DNA of 64,000 nt from positions 1 through 64,000 of the forward strand of contig CAJPVJ010000007.1 in NCBI GenBank assembly GCA_905397405.1, given 5' to 3'. This DNA comes from Oppiella nova. Its lineage: Eukaryota > Arthropoda > Arachnida > Sarcoptiformes > Oppiidae. This document shows positions 30,558 to 37,622 of the stretch, piece by piece. Below the pieces are notes generated by a model. That model was not told where the DNA came from. It did no database searches and worked only from the letters and a program-made list of their open reading frames with translations. A program made the position numbers and the translations under genes. Numbering within the stretch: the stretch's first letter is position 1; each line of letters opens with the position of its first letter.

Positions 30558-31703
30558 ATGCTTTCAGACTCACAAGTAAAAGCTTTAAAACCAAAAGAAA
30601 AAAGATATTCACTTGCAGATGGTGAGGGTTTGTCAGTTGATGTATTTCCTACAGGTAAAAAGAAATGGATCGTTTCATACCGAGTAAATGGAAAACAGAC
30701 TAGAAAGAATTTAGGTGAATACCCTGAACTAGGGTGTAAAGATGCCCGCCAGTTAGCTCGTCAGTGTAAAGCTGAAGCACAAGGGAAGATGCTAAATTCA
30801 CCATCTGTAAATGCTGTGATCGAAGAATGGCTTAAACTGATGACGCCACGTTGGTCCAGTAAAAAGTACATAGATACAGTTATTTATAGGCTGAATTATA
30901 TTACTGAAGATTTTAAAAATCAGCCGATTGATGAAGTTGATAGAAAAATAATCGTTAAGAAAGTAAAAGAAATCGTGAATAAGGGAACACTAGAAACTGC
31001 AAAACGTTCACTTCGATTACTAAATGAAATCTTTAACTTTGCTATTGCTTCAGACTATACCCAGAAAAATCCATGTACTTTGATTTCTGATGTTATCCCA
31101 CATCAAACTGTTCGTAATATGCCGAGCCTTGATGCAGAGCAAATGCCTGAATTTTGGAAGCGTGTAACACATAGTAATGTTACACCAGAACTGTTACACG
31201 CACTTAAACTCGCATGTTACACAGCCGTTCGTATTTCTGAGTTACTTCAATCACGTTGGGATAGTGGCGAAATCGATTTAGAAAATAGACAATGGGTGAT
31301 TCCAGCATCTCGAATGAAAATGCGTAGAGATCATGTTGTCCCTTTGACTGATCAAACTTACACGCTATTTAAAGAACTATATGATCATAAGACGGATAAT
31401 GGATATATTTTTAAGCACACTCGCAATCCTGGTGAGCATGTCCGATCTGAAAGCATTTTAGCAATCATTAAGCGAAATGGTTATGCAGGGCAGATGGTTA
31501 CACATGGTTTTCGATCTTTATTCTCTACCCACACAAATAACTCAAAACTATTCAGACCTGATGTAATTGAATACCAAATTGCGCACGTTCCCAAAGATCG
31601 TATTCGCGGTATTTACAACAGAGCTGAATATTGGGATGAAAGGGTAGAGTTGATGAAGTGGTATTCAGAACAAGTTGATCGTTGGATGAAAGGCGCTAAT
31701 TAA
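30558..31703 (+). CDS. int: tyrosine-recombinase prophage integrase
   Basis: A 381-residue integrase of the P4-like type. An arm-binding N-terminal domain (LKPKEKRYSLADGEGLSVDV) precedes a core-binding helical domain and the catalytic domain. The catalytic set is visible: Arg in TAVRISELLQSRW, His-x-x-Arg in HGFRSLFSTH, and the tyrosine nucleophile in RIRGIYNRAEYW. It integrates and excises the phage at the ssrA 3' end. Its last bases overlap the convergent leftward operon. An AGG before the ATG is the only ribosome-binding hint. Confidence 0.95.
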   Translation: MLSDSQVKALKPKEKRYSLADGEGLSVDVFPTGKKKWIVSYRVNGKQTRKNLGEYPELGCKDARQLARQCKAEAQGKMLNSPSVNAVIEEWLKLMTPRWSSKKYIDTVIYRLNYITEDFKNQPIDEVDRKIIVKKVKEIVNKGTLETAKRSLRLLNEIFNFAIASDYTQKNPCTLISDVIPHQTVRNMPSLDAEQMPEFWKRVTHSNVTPELLHALKLACYTAVRISELLQSRWDSGEIDLENRQWVIPASRMKMRRDHVVPLTDQTYTLFKELYDHKTDNGYIFKHTRNPGEHVRSESILAIIKRNGYAGQMVTHGFRSLFSTHTNNSKLFRPDVIEYQIAHVPKDRIRGIYNRAEYWDERVELMKWYSEQVDRWMKGAN

Positions 31704-31873
31704 GCGCCTTCCTTTAATATTTCTTTTTTCATCCTTAGCAAAGTAGAAGCTGTATATTTCTTTTGAACTCCAAATTCCTGATCAGGTGGATACTTCTCTA
31801 AATAGTATTTTTTGAAAGTATTTAGACACACACCCAATTCACTCGCTACTTGCGTCATAGAGTACCATTTCAT
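31700..31873 (-). CDS. small helix-turn-helix protein, possible excisionase
   Basis: A 57-residue protein, MKWYSMTQVASELGVCLNTF onward, with an AlpA/MerR-like helix-turn-helix and a basic C-terminus. At the end of the leftward operon, beside int, this is where many phages encode their directionality factor, so an excisionase role is likely but inferred. The ATG at 31873 has AAGGAG nine bases upstream, better than the longer frame. Confidence 0.65.
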   Translation of the reverse strand: MKWYSMTQVASELGVCLNTFKKYYLEKYPPDQEFGVQKKYTASTLLRMKKEILKEGA

Positions 31874-32067
31874 AAACCTTGCTCCTTTTCTTCTAAAACC
31901 CATTTCAATATTTTAATTTGAGCCAAAATTTCTCCCAGCTTTCCAAGCATTAAATCAAATGCAAACTCATTGCCTTCTTTTTGATATTGATCGCGACGCA
32001 TTACAGTAGACATCATTTCTACATTGAGCTCTTTGAGTTTAGATCGAATACCTATGTGATTTTTCAC
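31870..32067 (-). CDS. hypothetical phage early protein, 65 residues
   Basis: A small helical, charged protein (LKELNVEMMSTVMRRDQYQK) that may form a coiled coil. It overlaps both neighbours by four bases, which indicates translational coupling in the leftward operon. The function is unknown. Confidence 0.7.
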   Translation of the reverse strand: MKNHIGIRSKLKELNVEMMSTVMRRDQYQKEGNEFAFDLMLGKLGEILAQIKILKWVLEEKEQGL

Positions 32068-32279
32068 GCAACTTCCCCCAATGCTTTCCGAATATCTTTT
32101 GGCAAATCATCACTCATTTCATTATTCACAATAAAATCGGTAAGAATGTGATAGAACAAAGTGGTTTGATCTGCATCTAATTCAACAGAAAAGCCATTCC
32201 CACCGATTACACGTGGAGCTAACTGTTCAGCTAAATCTGATATGTAATCAATGTCATCATTTGAAATTGGTTTACTCAT
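32064..32279 (-). CDS. hypothetical phage early protein, 71 residues
   Basis: A small acidic protein with no recognised domain. Its start and stop overlap the neighbouring genes by four bases each, so it is a coupled member of the leftward operon. Confidence 0.7.
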   Translation of the reverse strand: MSKPISNDDIDYISDLAEQLAPRVIGGNGFSVELDADQTTLFYHILTDFIVNNEMSDDLPKDIRKALGEVA

Positions 32280-32899
32280 GCTGCAATTCCTTTCTTATCA
32301 AGTAATTCAGCCAAAACATATAGTGCTGTTTTTGCTTTGGCCAACATTTGTTTTTCTTTGATTGCATCACGCTCAAAACGAAGCGTAGTCACACGTAATG
32401 CTTTGTCGATATGATTTACTTCATGCAGATTTTCATCTTCATAGCCAATCAATTCGTATGGTGTATCAACTAAGCAATGTGCTAGTTCAGCTTGGTTTCT
32501 ATCCCACAGGTGCATATAAGCCAAAAGCTGCCATTCATATGCTGTTTTACCGCCTAGCTTCAATTGGTAGGGGTGAGTTGCTTTAGACCAAGAAGATTTG
32601 ATATCAATGATTAGGCTGTTTTCCACATCATCAATGTCGCATTCGCCGGTGATTAGTTCTGAGTTTTTACGTTCTGTATTTTTCACATAACTTGTGAAGT
32701 TATAGCTGTTATAAAGATCGATAGAATCTTGCTCAACGAGGCGTCCTTTTTCGACCATGTTAAAACTTAAATCCTCATCCCAATCCAAAGCAACTTGTGA
32801 TGCTAAGCACTCAAGATATGTATATGCGCCACTGCTTAAAGTATCTTTTTCAGGGTAGGCCATAATCTTTCCAATTGATGAAGCTCTAATTAGTTTCAT
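32276..32899 (-). CDS. YqaJ-like PD-(D/E)XK nuclease
   Basis: A 207-residue protein with a PD-(D/E)XK exonuclease core: an N-terminal RASSIGKIM segment, glutamate in LVEQDSIDLYNSY, then ITGECDIDDVENSLIIDIKSS, giving the D...D-x-K metal site, and a later YEWQLLAYMHLW helix with the usual glutamine. This fits the YqaJ/lambda-exo group that resects DNA ends for phage recombination. The ATG at 32899 has GGAG nine bases upstream; 32914 is an alternative. It is coupled to the gene at 33392, probably its recombination partner. Confidence 0.8.
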   Translation of the reverse strand: MKLIRASSIGKIMAYPEKDTLSSGAYTYLECLASQVALDWDEDLSFNMVEKGRLVEQDSIDLYNSYNFTSYVKNTERKNSELITGECDIDDVENSLIIDIKSSWSKATHPYQLKLGGKTAYEWQLLAYMHLWDRNQAELAHCLVDTPYELIGYEDENLHEVNHIDKALRVTTLRFERDAIKEKQMLAKAKTALYVLAELLDKKGIAA

Positions 32900-33392
32900 T
32901 ATTTTTGACTCCATTTAATTGGTTGAGTTGATCTTGAGTTAAAGCATATCCAGCAACGATTTGATCAATGGAGTAATGACCTGTCTCAACTGCTTTTAGC
33001 GCTTTGTCGAACTGCTGCGGGGTAATTGGATGCAATACTTTCTGAACGTGGGGTACTTCTTTTCTGACTCGCAAACAAGCAACGATTTCACCAGCAACTT
33101 TTACAGATGACTCAAACACTGTGATTGATTTTCCAGCCCAATCCTCTAAATATGGACCATACATTCGTTCAATGGTTTTACAGTTGGTTCGGTTAAGAAT
33201 CATAGGTTTTGAATTTACGAGTTGTGCGACAGTACATTCTTCTTTTTTACCGCCGTCACCAATAACAATTTCACGACCTACTGAACGGATCGTTATAGTC
33301 AGATCCTGCCCATTTGGGAGGCAATAAACACCTAAATATTTAGGATTAATTAATTGCTTCCAGTGCGTTCTATTTTGAACTTGAGAATTCAT
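32886..33392 (-). CDS. hypothetical phage recombination-associated protein
   Basis: A 168-residue protein directly upstream of, and overlapping, the YqaJ-like nuclease gene. The N-terminal part is beta-rich (LGVYCLPNGQDLTITIRSVG, then KSITVFESSVKVAGEIVACL), reminiscent of single-strand-binding folds, and the C-terminus is helical. Exonuclease neighbours are often annealing or DNA-binding proteins, so I infer such a role, without a recognised signature. The start has AGGAGAAAGAG before the ATG. Confidence 0.7.
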   Translation of the reverse strand: MNSQVQNRTHWKQLINPKYLGVYCLPNGQDLTITIRSVGREIVIGDGGKKEECTVAQLVNSKPMILNRTNCKTIERMYGPYLEDWAGKSITVFESSVKVAGEIVACLRVRKEVPHVQKVLHPITPQQFDKALKAVETGHYSIDQIVAGYALTQDQLNQLNGVKNNETN

Positions 33393-33401
33393 CTCTTTCT
33401 C

Positions 33402-33689
33402 CTAAGCCACTAATTCATAAACACTTGACTTAACGAAAGTTTTAATTTCATTAATTTTCTCAAGCTGTTGGTTTAAAACATAAATTTGTAAACTGTCTTG
33501 ATGCTTACTGGCATCTAATAGAACTGATTTACTAAAAACCAATTCATTGTTTTCTATCTTGTGAATCCAAACTGATTCAGATAAATCTAAAGTTTCAAAG
33601 CCATACGAAGTGCAGGTTATTTTTAATTGCTTGATGGCTTTCTTAATTTTTGCTTTTAAGCGCGAAACCTCAATTTCATAGAGTTTCAT
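33402..33689 (-). CDS. hypothetical phage early protein, 95 residues
   Basis: A small basic protein (MKLYEIEVSRLKAKIKKAIK) with a helical start and beta-like middle. The ATG at 33689 has AGGAGAG seven bases upstream, so the longer frame is rejected. It overlaps the preceding gene by four bases. No function is recognised. Confidence 0.68.
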   Translation of the reverse strand: MKLYEIEVSRLKAKIKKAIKQLKITCTSYGFETLDLSESVWIHKIENNELVFSKSVLLDASKHQDSLQIYVLNQQLEKINEIKTFVKSSVYELVA

Positions 33690-33997
33690 AACAATCTCTC
33701 CTGAACTTCTTGCTCGATAGCTTCTTTTAGAACATCCCAATTTTGTGGATTAATATAAAAATGATCGAGTAAGCCATCTTCGTTATATGCCTTGATATCG
33801 CAAAGTTCTTCAATATCTGCATCTTTCCAAGTTTGAAAACCATCCCCATTCTTGAAGTAACGAGCATTAAATTTTACTTCTAAACAAAACTCGTCATTCT
33901 CAGTAAAGAAGTCTGCTTGACCTTGATCTAAACTGATTTCGTCAAGTCTGAAAGGTGGCTTGATGACTACTGGCAATGTGAGTAGGGGCATATTCAT
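33686..33997 (-). CDS. hypothetical phage early protein, 103 residues
   Basis: An acidic protein (FFTENDEFCLEVKFNARYFK, ending IEQEVQERLL) in the coupled leftward operon. No domain is recognised. Confidence 0.7.
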   Translation of the reverse strand: MNMPLLTLPVVIKPPFRLDEISLDQGQADFFTENDEFCLEVKFNARYFKNGDGFQTWKDADIEELCDIKAYNEDGLLDHFYINPQNWDVLKEAIEQEVQERLL

Positions 33998-34182
33998 TGT
34001 TTAACCCCCATTTTAGCGACTGCATTTTGATAGCCTGCGCAATTCACTACACCTGCAAGACACATTGCGATAACTATAAGGGCTGGGATAAGTAAGCCTG
34101 ATTTCTTATTTTTGATTGTATTTTCAGGAGTTGGGTGCTGATATAGCCGTCCTGTTTGACTTTTAGTTTGTATCTTTTGCAT
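33994..34182 (-). CDS. small single-helix membrane protein
   Basis: A 62-residue protein with a basic N-terminus and one membrane helix (GLLIPALIVIAMCLAGVVNC). It is the first gene after PL. Early membrane peptides of this size can act in superinfection exclusion or host takeover, but nothing specific is visible. Confidence 0.65.
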   Translation of the reverse strand: MQKIQTKSQTGRLYQHPTPENTIKNKKSGLLIPALIVIAMCLAGVVNCAGYQNAVAKMGVKQ

Positions 34183-34202
34183 AATGTTCTCACTCTCTGA
34201 GT

Positions 34203-34239
34203 AAAAGCACATTTGATTTGACGGTCGGTGTGCTTTTTT
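34203..34239. terminator. hairpin in the PL leader
   Basis: AAAAGCACA and TGTGCTTTT form a nine-base-pair stem with a 17-base loop. The T tract is better on the plus strand, but it also lies in the leftward leader between PL and the first gene, where an antitermination-dependent stop would sit. Confidence 0.55.
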
Positions 34240-34255
34240 GTTGTCTGATGCATTT

Positions 34256-34283
34256 AGTTTACCAAAGGAAACTTTATTGTCAA
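34256..34283 (-). promoter_or_regulatory. early leftward promoter PL
   Basis: On the minus strand: TTGACA (34283-34278), a 16-base spacer and TAAACT (34261-34256). A repressor operator half overlaps the -10 box and fills the spacer, so binding would shut the promoter. It serves the operon from 34182 to 31700. Confidence 0.75.
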
Positions 34284-34305
34284 TAAAAAGTTTATTTAAA
34301 GAAAC
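34257..34305. promoter_or_regulatory. OL operators (two sites)
   Basis: Two 16-base sites of the form GTTT-N8-AAAC at 34257-34272 (GTTTACCAAAGGAAAC) and 34290-34305 (GTTTATTTAAAGAAAC), 33 bases apart. The same pattern recurs three times between repressor and cro. A degenerate third copy may end at 34326. Confidence 0.75.
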
Positions 34306-34339
34306 TTTGTTTTTATTATTGGAAACTTTTAATTATTTT

Positions 34340-34369
34340 AGGCAAAAGAAAACCCACACGGGGTGGGTT
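34340..34369 (-). terminator. terminator of the repressor operon
   Basis: AACCCAC/GTGGGTT with a five-base loop. On the minus strand it is followed by a T-rich tail, 20 bases beyond the stop of the 304-residue gene, so the lysogenic transcript ends before PL. Confidence 0.75.
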
Positions 34370-34388
34370 ATGAAAAATATTTTTAGAG

Positions 34389-35303
34389 TTATTGAATATC
34401 AGAAAGTGACTCCAATATGAATTTAGGTCTGCTGTTTCCTACACGAATTACAGTAAATTTTACTTGAGCTGCTTTTTGATACCAGTCAGAATTAAGCTTT
34501 TCAGGATTAGTAATATCCTTGCCAATTTTCCCCTTTATAATCTCACTATCGATTTCAGTCTTGAATTCAAAATTTCTAGCAGATGGAAGTGCTCCTTGAA
34601 AAAAACCTTTATAGGTAACTTGTTCTTCATGAATATTTTCATCATCCAAACGATTTATTGAGTTTGATAGTTGATTTTCATCCTCAAATCTAAAAAATTT
34701 GTTTTCGAACTCCAATCCACATTTAGCATTTTGCTCTAAAAGAAAAGTTAAAAAATTATGAATTTTAGAAACAGCTCTAGGATGTACTTCTTCAATTAAG
34801 TCATTTAATTTATCATCTGTTCCTATAGCCGATACTTCGAATAGCTCCCTAATCTCATTAACTGCTTTTTCAACAATAGATTGTTCAGGGCAAAGATCAA
34901 AGTTATCAGCACGAGGTAATTCAAATTCAAAACCAAATGAACCAATAGCAGTTCCTGTAATCATTAACTGATTTGCATTACAATCAGGAATTGGACCTTT
35001 GAAATTTAGTGCTCCAGACATACCAGCTGATACAGCTGCAACAGCATCAGAAAAAAGCTTAGTAGCTTTAGCGGCGAAATTGGCAGATATAGCTTCACTA
35101 CCTATTACAGGGCTTCCTCTAAATGTAAGTTTTGCAGTTTTGTTTATATGGTAAGGATTAGCAGATTGTAAATGCTTTTCCGCTGCTTTTAATCTATTTT
35201 CTAAACCGAGCCTATCTATAACATTTTCTTCTGGAATTTGGTCTAATAATTTTTTTAAGTGTTGAATTTCAGAGGAAATATTTTTATACATTAGTGCATT
35301 CAT
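34389..35303 (-). CDS. partner protein of the nucleotidyltransferase-like gene, unknown function
   Basis: A 304-residue protein. The N-terminal 50 residues are a coiled coil (SSEIQHLKKLLDQIPEENVI); the core carries a conserved-looking block, LTFRGSPVIGSEAISANFAA followed by GPIP and LMITGTAIGSFGFEFELP. I recall this layout from unnamed bacterial proteins but know no function. Its start overlaps the stop of the upstream gene (TAATG), with GGAGGA upstream, so the two are coupled. The pair is read in the repressor direction, at the place of lambda rexAB. A defence or exclusion role is inferred from position only. Confidence 0.72.
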   Translation of the reverse strand: MNALMYKNISSEIQHLKKLLDQIPEENVIDRLGLENRLKAAEKHLQSANPYHINKTAKLTFRGSPVIGSEAISANFAAKATKLFSDAVAAVSAGMSGALNFKGPIPDCNANQLMITGTAIGSFGFEFELPRADNFDLCPEQSIVEKAVNEIRELFEVSAIGTDDKLNDLIEEVHPRAVSKIHNFLTFLLEQNAKCGLEFENKFFRFEDENQLSNSINRLDDENIHEEQVTYKGFFQGALPSARNFEFKTEIDSEIIKGKIGKDITNPEKLNSDWYQKAAQVKFTVIRVGNSRPKFILESLSDIQ

Positions 35304-35872
35304 TAGATGATTCCTCCTTTTAGTTTTTGTAGCGCTACTAAATCTTCATCAGGTGAAAGAGCAACTTGAATAAAGCCTTTCCACATATTATCACCTTTTC
35401 TATGTGACCACATACTATACCAATATGTGATTTCACTTATTGTGTATGGAGTAATGATCTTACCTAAAACAACCGGGTAGATATCTACCATATATTTTGG
35501 TTTGGTGATCGATGTATCAAGTAAGTTATTTGTTTTTGGAAGAAAAGAAATCTGAGTTTCACCTTCTGGTAAATGGAAAAAAGTTACGACATCTATATCA
35601 CTTGGAGGACGTTTATCAGTAATTTCAATATCGGTTGTAAAGCTACCATCCAGCCATTGGAACCCATTTATAACTCCAACTTTATATAATTCGAGACGAT
35701 GTTTTAGAAAGTTTTCCAATATTAAAATTCGCTCAGGAGTGTAGGAAAACATTTCTACAAAATTCCCAATAGATAATATATAAGGAGATCGGTTTCTATC
35801 TACTCCATCAGGATCTAATACTGGAGGTATTACCCCAGCTGAATTGAATAAATTGGGTTTTAAATTCATCAT
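35303..35872 (-). CDS. nucleotidyltransferase-like protein (DUF6932-like)
   Basis: A 189-residue protein with the polymerase-beta-type nucleotidyltransferase pattern: WLDGSFTT (Gly76-Ser77), PSDIDVV (Asp92 and Asp94) and a third acid in KYMVDIYPV (Asp130). This arrangement resembles the DUF6932 group. Such folds add nucleotides to proteins or RNA, or act as toxins or antitoxins. It is coupled to the 304-residue gene. A 66-base gap with a hairpin separates it from the upstream small gene, so it may have its own promoter. Function is inferred from motifs, not known. Confidence 0.72.
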   Translation of the reverse strand: MMNLKPNLFNSAGVIPPVLDPDGVDRNRSPYILSIGNFVEMFSYTPERILILENFLKHRLELYKVGVINGFQWLDGSFTTDIEITDKRPPSDIDVVTFFHLPEGETQISFLPKTNNLLDTSITKPKYMVDIYPVVLGKIITPYTISEITYWYSMWSHRKGDNMWKGFIQVALSPDEDLVALQKLKGGII

Positions 35873-35938
35873 ATTCTCTTAAATAATATAATCCCGATCA
35901 TTTCTAAAGGACTGCTTCGGGTTCGCAGTTTTTTAATC

Positions 35939-36241
35939 TTATATATTTGAATACTTTTCCAAAAATTCGTCTATCCATCCTTGTGCCACTTCAAGATTGG
36001 TTATGTCACTTAGTTTTAGATTGGTTTCTTCTGCTTCATTAAAACCTTCAATAATGGCCTCAAAAATATTTGCTTCAGTAATGACTTCACGTGCTATTTC
36101 AGCAGCGTCATAGCTTTGCTTGGCTTTTTTAAGCGAGGCTATTTGTTTATCAATTCCTGCACCAATTTTAGCTAAGGCCAATTTGAATTCTTGACGATTA
36201 ATTGTTAGCGCAGTTTTATATTTATTAAGTGTTGCGATCAT
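35939..36241 (-). CDS. hypothetical protein in the repressor operon
   Basis: A 100-residue helical, acidic protein (FEAIIEGFNEAEETNLKLSD) with no recognised domain. It begins 30 bases after the repressor stop with AAGAGAA upstream of the ATG, so it should be expressed in the lysogen. Confidence 0.7.
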   Translation of the reverse strand: MIATLNKYKTALTINRQEFKLALAKIGAGIDKQIASLKKAKQSYDAAEIAREVITEANIFEAIIEGFNEAEETNLKLSDITNLEVAQGWIDEFLEKYSNI

Positions 36242-36270
36242 AACATTCTCTTTTATTTAAGAAATTTTAA

Positions 36271-37014
36271 TTATCCAGCTCGCCAAAATTGACGCCCCAT
36301 TACTTTAAAGTTCAACCCGTTGATTTCACTCACTTCACGATCACGGTATTTAGGATTAAGGCTGTGAAGACTTAACTTTCCACCTTCTTCTTTAAATATC
36401 TGCTTAATCATGCCTTCACCTTCAAAATAAACAGCATAAATTTCACCATCTATTATTTCGGTTTGAGAAATATCAATTCCTACTAAGTCGCCGTCATGAA
36501 TAAAGTCAGACATACTGTCACCCTTAGCTTTAATGATTCTCATGCATTTAGGGTCAACATATTTTTTTTGAAAAAATGATGGAGGAAAGGGGAACTTTCC
36601 ATTAATGACATCAAAATGAAACTCTATCGACTCACCTGTACCACATGAAAAGTTCGCTTCCACTACATCTATCCAAATAAATCCATTTTCAATTTCATAG
36701 TCAACAACAGTAGGCTCATGAATCTCATTGACATCAAAAGAAGAATCTTCTTTTCGAGTCAATCCGTGTTTATCCATAAACTCCTGCATATTGAAGTTAT
36801 TTTTTCTTTGATCATTTTCGCCAGTTAATAACCAATTTTGAGAAGTCTTAAGCACATTTGCTAAAGGTGATAAAAATTCAGCTTTAGGGATATTAGTCCC
36901 AGCCACCCATTTTGAGACCGCGCCTTTAGTTGCACCTGTAGCTTCAACTAAATCAACTTGTCGAATTTTTAGCTCAGTCATTCTTTGAATTATTCGATCA
37001 CTGATAGTGCTCAT
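36271..37014 (-). CDS. cI: phage repressor (XRE helix-turn-helix plus S24 peptidase)
   Basis: A 247-residue repressor. An XRE helix-turn-helix covers residues 5-65 (IRQVDLVEATGATKGAVSKW). The C-terminal S24/LexA-like domain has the catalytic serine in KGDSMSDF (Ser167) and lysine in GMIKQIF (Lys204). A probable self-cleavage site is Cys124-Gly125 in NFSCGTG, so RecA-stimulated induction by DNA damage is expected. The start at 37014 has AGAGGA seven bases upstream. Operators of the GTTT-N8-AAAC type lie directly before it, one right over its promoter. Confidence 0.93.
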   Translation of the reverse strand: MSTISDRIIQRMTELKIRQVDLVEATGATKGAVSKWVAGTNIPKAEFLSPLANVLKTSQNWLLTGENDQRKNNFNMQEFMDKHGLTRKEDSSFDVNEIHEPTVVDYEIENGFIWIDVVEANFSCGTGESIEFHFDVINGKFPFPPSFFQKKYVDPKCMRIIKAKGDSMSDFIHDGDLVGIDISQTEIIDGEIYAVYFEGEGMIKQIFKEEGGKLSLHSLNPKYRDREVSEINGLNFKVMGRQFWRAG

Positions 37015-37032
37015 AAAAACATCCTCTTTAAT

Positions 37033-37115
37033 GTTTCCTATAGTAAACATTCATGTTGATTTAGAAATAAACTTATGGTTTACTAATGGAAACTAAAAAG
37101 TTTATAAAGGTAAAC
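37033..37115. promoter_or_regulatory. OR operators (three sites)
   Basis: Three 16-base sites GTTT-N8-AAAC lie between the divergent repressor and Cro genes: 37033-37048 (GTTTCCTATAGTAAAC), 37078-37093 (GTTTACTAATGGAAAC) and 37100-37115 (GTTTATAAAGGTAAAC). The last ends next to the Cro start codon and covers its ribosome-binding site. The first overlaps the probable repressor -10 (TACTAT on the minus strand). The set mirrors lambda OR1-3. Confidence 0.78.
37056..37084 (+). promoter_or_regulatory. early rightward promoter PR
   Basis: TTGATT (37056-37061), 17 bases, TTTACT (37079-37084). The -10 lies inside the middle OR site. Boxes are imperfect, so this is a reasoned placement. Confidence 0.55.
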
Positions 37116-37116
37116 C

Positions 37117-37308
37117 ATGACAGTCGATGATTTAAAAATGCATTTTAGAGTTGAGAACGATATCCAGCTCACAAAAACAATTCTTGGGGTCACGAGAGGA
37201 ACTATTAGCAAATGGCGACATAGAGGCATTCCAGTAGACACTCAGGCAAGAATCCAAGTTTTAACTAAAGGCAAATTAAAAGCTGATCTTCAAGCCTTAT
37301 CAGCATAG
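37117..37308 (+). CDS. cro: Cro-like regulator
   Basis: A 63-residue protein with a helix-turn-helix (LTKTILGVTRGTISKWRHRG) and basic C-terminus, divergent from the repressor. It would bind the same operators and block lysogenic transcription. Its start codon adjoins the third OR site. Confidence 0.85.
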   Translation: MTVDDLKMHFRVENDIQLTKTILGVTRGTISKWRHRGIPVDTQARIQVLTKGKLKADLQALSA

Positions 37309-37316
37309 GAAAAAAT

Positions 37317-37571
37317 ATGAGTCTCGAAAAAAAATCGATACATGTTCGGATTGATCATGACATGCATGGGCGTCTCTCTGTATTAGCTGATTTAGATGAA
37401 AACGAAATTGCCGCTCAAGCTGCGATCTTCTTAGAAATGATGATCATGGCTAAATGGCATGTCGTGAATGTAACAGCTAAGAAAATGACGCGCTTGGGAT
37501 TAACGGGGAATTATGGGGATACCGCTTCAAGTGACAGGGATGTAACGGGATTAAAAGTATTAAGTAAATAA
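37317..37571 (+). CDS. hypothetical early regulator, CII position
   Basis: An 84-residue protein eight bases after cro. The first part (KKSIHVRIDHDMHGRLSVLA) looks like a beta strand plus helices, as in ribbon-helix-helix proteins. It occupies the position of cII in lambda, but I see no CII similarity. AGGAAA precedes the ATG. Confidence 0.65.
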   Translation: MSLEKKSIHVRIDHDMHGRLSVLADLDENEIAAQAAIFLEMMIMAKWHVVNVTAKKMTRLGLTGNYGDTASSDRDVTGLKVLSK

Positions 37572-37573
37572 AA

Positions 37574-37599
37574 ACCGTTTCTACGGCAATAGAAACGGT
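37574..37599 (+). other. hairpin between the early regulator and O-like genes
   Basis: A perfect ten-base-pair stem (ACCGTTTCTA/TAGAAACGGT) with a six-base loop. No T tract follows, so it is not a simple terminator. It sits where lambda has tR1 and nutR, and could be a site for antitermination or mRNA stability. Confidence 0.5.
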
Positions 37600-37622
37600 C
37601 TCAATTCATCAATTAGGAACCA

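Noticed and set aside
34238-34420. 60-codon plus-strand frame across OL
   Set aside because: It is composed of the operator and promoter repeats, with no ribosome-binding site.
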